DNA of 64,000 bases from Virgibacillus_P tibetensis (GTDB lineage: Bacteria; Bacillota; Bacilli; Bacillales; Amphibacillaceae), in NCBI RefSeq assembly GCF_036026595.1, contig NZ_JARZFX010000004.1, forward strand, positions 124,001-188,000. Direction: 5' to 3'. Shown in pieces: positions 60,499 to 64,000 of the stretch. The number at the start of each line of letters is the position of its first letter. The stretch's first letter is position 1. The translations under genes were made by a program, and so were the position numbers. The notes under the pieces were generated by a model. That model was not told the DNA's origin, did no database searches, and worked only from the letters and a program-made list of their open reading frames with translations.

Positions 60499-61046
60499 AT
60501 ATAAAAGACGAAGTAATGAAAATTCTCTTAGTGATACCTTTCACTTTTTAAAGATGGTTGAGTGCTTGGATTCGCTTCGGCAGAATACTTCGCTTCTAAT
60601 AGCTTATTTATGCAATCGCGGTTTGATCACAGGTGTGAAGGTCTTCATCGCGTTTATGAAGACCCCCTGGCGAGTCGAACACAGGTGAAAATGTCTTCAT
60701 CATGGTTATGAAGACTCCCTGGCGCCTCGATCACAGGTAAAAAGGTCTTTATCGCGTTTATGAAGACTCCCTGGCGAGTCGATCACAGGTGAAAATGTCT
60801 TCATCGTGTTTATGAAGACCCCACAGCGGTGGTTTGTGGGGATGGAAGGCTAAAAACGCGACGTCCTGTCGCAACGCCTTCATGACTAACATCCTGTTAG
60901 CCCGAGGCTGAAGCCGTGCCCAGCGGCAAAGAAAACACTGCAAAGCGAATGAAATGAAGCTGAGCAGATGTTGCACTTGTACCCGGAGTGGTGAAAGCGA
61001 CTGCTCGGAGCGGAGATCAACATTGCAGTTACTTCGTCTTTTATAT
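60499..61046. mobile_element. 548-bp MITE-like repeat element with 18-bp terminal inverted repeats
   Basis: ATATAAAAGACGAAGTAA (60499-60516) is repeated exactly in inverted form at 61029-61046. Between them lie four 52-bp direct repeats (60625-60822) and a series of hairpins, including CGAC-GTCCT-GTCG and CTAAC-ATCCT-GTTAG (about 60855-60900). No transposase is encoded. A 104-codon minus-strand frame (60758-61072) crosses the right end and looks spurious. The flanks ATTTG (left) and ATTTTG (right) are similar but not an exact target duplication. It may be a non-autonomous element or a structured repeat family. Confidence 0.6.
60625..60822. repeat. 52-bp tandem repeat, 3.8 copies
   Basis: Copies begin at 60625, 60677, 60729 and 60781 with an exact 52-bp period. 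Each starts GA(T/A)CACAGGT and carries the dyad GTCTTCAT-N7-ATGAAGAC, then CCCTGGCG. Substitutions fall mostly in the dyad loop and the linker, and some keep the pairing, as if the stem is selected. There are no unique spacers, so it is not a CRISPR array. Confidence 0.9.
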
Positions 61047-61324
61047 ATTTTGTGGGACCGCAAAATCTTCACCGAAATTCTACTATGCTTTGTACAGAGT
61101 AATCGCAGGTACAGTCCATTCTTTTAGACAACAGACATTTTTCCACCAAGGTCGTCAGAGAACTCTATAAGGGAAATAAAGGAAATGCCCAATGAAAGAC
61201 CCGTCAGTGATTGCGGTGTGAAGCTTTTACTCCTGAATACTCATTAATTCTGATGAAGTGACAGAGACTAGCTATTAACGTATAATAGCCTTTCGAATGA
61301 ATGAATGATATAGAGGAGTTTATA

Positions 61325-63259
61325 ATGTCAAAAACAAGTGCACTTCCATTTACAGTATCGAAAACAGAAAATTTCTTTGATCGATTAGGAGACTACATCG
61401 GTGACGTATTTTATGATCATTTGCCTGAAAAAGGATATGAACTACGTGATGAGCAAATCTTTATGGCCTTTCAACTTGAGCAGGCTTTTAAAAATAAACG
61501 TACTATATTCGCAGAGGCGGGCGTGGGAACAGGTAAAACGTTCGTTTATTTATTATATGCTATTAACTATGCTCGCTATCGCCGGAAACCCGCGATTATT
61601 TCCTGTGCAGATGAAACGTTGATCGAACAACTCGTCAAAAAGGACGGGGATATTCAAAAGCTGGAGGAAGCATTAGGTCTTACCATTGACGTAAGGTTGG
61701 CAAAAGCGAGAGAGAACTATGTCTGCATCAAAAAACTGGATCCATTGGCTAATAAGACAGATGATGAGGATATCTTAAGGGTACATGATGAAATACCCGA
61801 TTTTGTGTTTGACACGAGTTCTACGATGAAATCATTTGAGCGCTATGGAGATCGAAAAGAGTATCCATGGGTACCGAATAATAAATGGGATAAAATTGCA
61901 TGGGACCCATTGCAGCAATGCTCAACTTGCGATTGGAGACATCGCAGTGGCCAAACGTTAAACCGGGAGTACTATAGACATGCTACAGATCTTATTATTT
62001 GTTCACATGACTTTTATATGGAACATGTATGGACAAAGGAATCACGTAAGCGTGAGGGCCAGATGCCATTGCTGCCAGAAGCGAGTACAGTGGTGTTTGA
62101 TGAAGGACATCTATTAGAATTCGCTGCCCAGAAAGGGCTAACATATCGCTATAATTTTGAAACATTAACAAATGTACTAACAGGTTATATGGGGCAGGAT
62201 GTCAGAGAAGAATCTCTCTATTTAGTTGAAGATATCCTGGCATTAAATGATGAGTGGTTTGAAATGCTTGGTGAAACAGCCAAGATCGTAGAAGGATCAA
62301 ACCGTCAGGAACTCACCCTGTCAAAAGAAACGATCACAATGGCAAAAACGCTTCATAATAAAGTGCAGAAATTACTTGAAGAGCTAGTATTTGATTCCGA
62401 ATTATTCACGATCGATGAATATCATGTCACGATTATTGAAGAGTATTTGGAGTTCTTCTCCTACGGCTTATCCATTTTACTAAAAGATGACGAGGGAATC
62501 TTTTGGATGGAAGAAAATGAAAATACGGTGAGCTTAGTAATTATGCCACGCTTAGTAGAGGATGTTTTGAAAAAAGAAGTATTCTCCCAGAAGATGCCGT
62601 TTGTTTTTTCTTCCGCTACATTATCACAGGGAGGAGACTTTTCTTACCTTGCTGGCAGCTTAGGAATCGAAACCTATGATTCGTTTTCAGTTGCTTCTCC
62701 ATTTGACTACGAAAATAAGATGAAGCTTAAAGGCCATATTGAAACAATCTCTAACGACAAGTGGAAGCAGATTGGTGAACAGTTAGCAGAAGCTGGGGGT
62801 AAGTCATTGGTGTTGTTCTCTTCTGTAGAAGAGATGGACGAATTCCGCCAATGGGCAACAAATGAAAAATGGCCCTTTGCAATACTTTATGAAGGAGACC
62901 GTGAGATTAGTGAGACAGTCCGCCAATTTCAAACGGACCAATCATCTGTATTATGTGCCCACCATTTATGGGAAGGGCTGGATGTCCCGGGGGAAGCGTT
63001 AACTCAAGTAATTATTTCCTCGCTTCCTTTCCCTCCCAAGGATCCTGTGTTTAAAGCGAAGCGAAACCATGCAGACGATCCCATTAAGGAAGTCGACGCT
63101 CCATATATGCTTCTCCGATTGAGGCAGGGCATTGGCCGTTTAATCAGAAACAGTGAGGATTATGGTACGATTCACCTGTGGATGACAGAAGAGGAGAAAC
63201 AGAAGCATCAACAGCACATTGCAGAAGTATTGCCAGTTGAAATAAACTGGACTTTATAG
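61325..63259 (+). CDS. DinG/XPD-type ATP-dependent DNA helicase
   Basis: This 644-residue superfamily 2 helicase of the DinG/YoaA group has Walker A EAGVGTGKT (Lys71), a DEGH box (259-262, VVFDEGHLLEFA) and C-terminal motif VI RQGIGRLIRN. Four cysteines between motifs Ia and II (YVCIKK, QQCSTCDW, IICSHD) are placed as in the Fe-S cluster domain of XPD-like helicases. No exonuclease domain is present, unlike the long DinG of B. subtilis; the length is closer to the shorter paralogue. It probably acts in DNA repair. The start ATG 61325 has GAGGAG 6 nt upstream. Confidence 0.92.
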   Translation: MSKTSALPFTVSKTENFFDRLGDYIGDVFYDHLPEKGYELRDEQIFMAFQLEQAFKNKRTIFAEAGVGTGKTFVYLLYAINYARYRRKPAIISCADETLIEQLVKKDGDIQKLEEALGLTIDVRLAKARENYVCIKKLDPLANKTDDEDILRVHDEIPDFVFDTSSTMKSFERYGDRKEYPWVPNNKWDKIAWDPLQQCSTCDWRHRSGQTLNREYYRHATDLIICSHDFYMEHVWTKESRKREGQMPLLPEASTVVFDEGHLLEFAAQKGLTYRYNFETLTNVLTGYMGQDVREESLYLVEDILALNDEWFEMLGETAKIVEGSNRQELTLSKETITMAKTLHNKVQKLLEELVFDSELFTIDEYHVTIIEEYLEFFSYGLSILLKDDEGIFWMEENENTVSLVIMPRLVEDVLKKEVFSQKMPFVFSSATLSQGGDFSYLAGSLGIETYDSFSVASPFDYENKMKLKGHIETISNDKWKQIGEQLAEAGGKSLVLFSSVEEMDEFRQWATNEKWPFAILYEGDREISETVRQFQTDQSSVLCAHHLWEGLDVPGEALTQVIISSLPFPPKDPVFKAKRNHADDPIKEVDAPYMLLRLRQGIGRLIRNSEDYGTIHLWMTEEEKQKHQQHIAEVLPVEINWTL

Positions 63260-63266
63260 CAACAAA

Positions 63267-63300
63267 AAAACACCCCGCATGCAAAGCTGCGGGGTGTTTT
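63267..63300 (+). terminator. terminator of the helicase gene
   Basis: A perfect 13-bp GC-rich stem AAAACACCCCGCA/TGCGGGGTGTTTT has an 8-nt loop, with the U run at the 3' end. Confidence 0.92.
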
Positions 63301-63387
63301 GGTTATCCAGTATATTTTATATCAAAGTTCAATAATAGTTGAATAATTTATTCTAAAAGTATAGAATGAGGTCAGGAGGTTTTATTA

Positions 63388-64000
63388 ATGGATATTATAA
63401 GTACAACAAGCAGAAAAAGAGAAACATATGAAATCGAAATCAAATACTCTCCACTATGGGAAGCGGCACTGGGTATTGCTGCGATTACAAATACTCCCTT
63501 ACTCGATTCCATGGAAAGACCAATAGTTTATTGGAAGGAAACAAGAGATAACCTATCAAAAGAATTGCAAGAACATTTAGATTATGCAGAAAAGAATAAT
63601 ACGTGGAAATCGCTCCTCCAGTTATTACACGAAAAGGACTTTTCAACTCTAGAGGAATTCACATCCTACATACACGATCTCTCTGAAAACAAATTAAAAT
63701 TCATTTGTATCCCATTCACTGGTAATGCAAATCAATCTTTAAGAGAACAGGCAGCTAATGGAAACAGTGAAGCATTACTGCGATTACAAGAACAAACAAG
63801 TGAAAATCCATTTTTTCCCGCTTATATAGAATTTATTTGCAAAGCAGAAGCCCGTCAATTGAAGAGCCATCTCATCGAGGTAATGACTGATTGGTTTGAG
63901 CAAGTAATTGAGCCAACAATTGAAAAGCTTGAAAAAATACTGCAAACCGATACGCAATCAAAAGCTCGGGCAAAAGAAAAAATGTCCTCTGAGGTGTTTG
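63388..64000 (+). CDS. probable ArsR-type transcriptional regulator (partial, 3' end outside)
   Basis: ATG 63388 with AGGAGGT 7 nt upstream opens a frame that runs to the window edge (204 codons). The N-terminal part YEIEIKYSPLWEAALGIAAI followed by YWKE and many helices resembles the DUF5937-type region found before a winged-helix ArsR domain in bacilli. The helix-turn-helix itself would lie beyond the window, so the call rests on N-terminal similarity recalled from memory. Confidence 0.5.
   Translation, partial: MDIISTTSRKRETYEIEIKYSPLWEAALGIAAITNTPLLDSMERPIVYWKETRDNLSKELQEHLDYAEKNNTWKSLLQLLHEKDFSTLEEFTSYIHDLSENKLKFICIPFTGNANQSLREQAANGNSEALLRLQEQTSENPFFPAYIEFICKAEARQLKSHLIEVMTDWFEQVIEPTIEKLEKILQTDTQSKARAKEKMSSEVF

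Larger units (their letters stand above)
60396..61324. other. 929-bp non-coding region
   Basis: Outside the 548-bp element it holds the 3' flank of the broken membrane gene (60396-60498) and about 280 bp before the helicase gene. The latter contain an ATTTTG/CAAAAT stem next to the element (61047-61066). No gene with a ribosome site was found. Confidence 0.6.

Noticed and set aside
60625..60822. Repeats as a CRISPR array
   Set aside because: Units are contiguous 52-bp copies with no unique spacers and internal variation, and no cas genes are in the window.
60758..61072. 104-codon minus-strand open frame
   Set aside because: It overlaps the terminal inverted repeat and the tandem repeats, has no ribosome site and a composition typical of translated repeat DNA.

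Overview
The window looks like chromosome from a low-GC, spore-forming, probably halotolerant member of the Bacillaceae (Oceanobacillus/Virgibacillus-like). The signs are AT-rich sequence, strong Shine-Dalgarno sites with many TTG/GTG starts, a CwlC-type mother-cell amidase, PhoP boxes in front of pst, ArgR boxes in front of argG, a cation/proton antiporter and many Bacillus-type families. No rRNA, tRNA, CRISPR array, prophage or intact insertion sequence was seen. The assignment is inferred from gene content, not from a marker gene.

Layout. 1-5.9 kb: the start of an SDR dehydrogenase, a DUF2254 membrane protein, a general-stress flavin-fold protein behind a possible sigma-B promoter, a small secreted protein, a cidA-cidB pair, a short DUF3231-like orphan and a ring-cleaving dioxygenase. 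6-12.3 kb: a fumarase/aspartase-family lyase, then an operon of an acyl-CoA-dehydrogenase-like flavoprotein with a complete TcyJKLMN-type amino-acid ABC importer, probably for an organosulfur compound. 12.5-20.7 kb: a 1135-residue membrane protein, the CwlC-like amidase, a K+ or Na+/H+ antiporter, a 46-residue hydrophilic protein and a chemoreceptor. 20.8-24.7 kb: pstSCAB on the minus strand behind PhoP boxes. 24.9-28.5 kb: gamma-glutamyltransferase and an NCS1 permease. 29.2-35 kb: a sucrose regulon (scrR-scrA-scrB-IIA on the minus strand, scrK on the plus strand) with three operator-like palindromes. 35-40.6 kb: a SWIM-SNF2 helicase and a three-gene operon of two DUF1538 membrane proteins plus a tandem PII-like protein. 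41-44.8 kb: argG-argH-argF. 44.8-47.8 kb: DUF4395, NAD(P)-binding and NDH-2-like proteins and a DUF192 protein. 48-55.1 kb: a complete Gram-positive Tad/Flp pilus locus (pilin, prepilin peptidase, TadE, TadG, CpaB, CpaE, TadA, TadB, TadC). 55.2-64 kb: a thioesterase, a LysM/TolB-like protein, a LytTR regulator beside a succinyl-CoA:acetate-type CoA-transferase, a small membrane gene broken by an in-frame TGA, a 548-bp repeat element with perfect 18-bp terminal inverted repeats, a DinG-family helicase and the start of a probable ArsR-type regulator.

The best candidates for something little described are the DUF1538-DUF1538-tandem-PII operon (38467-40611), read here as a PII-gated two-subunit cation transporter, and the non-coding element at 60499-61046, which holds four copies of a 52-bp direct repeat, each with its own dyad. 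Also worth attention are a three-copy 11-mer between DUF192 and the pilin gene, a heptamer array that puts stop codons in all frames after pstS, and the putative organosulfur uptake operon.
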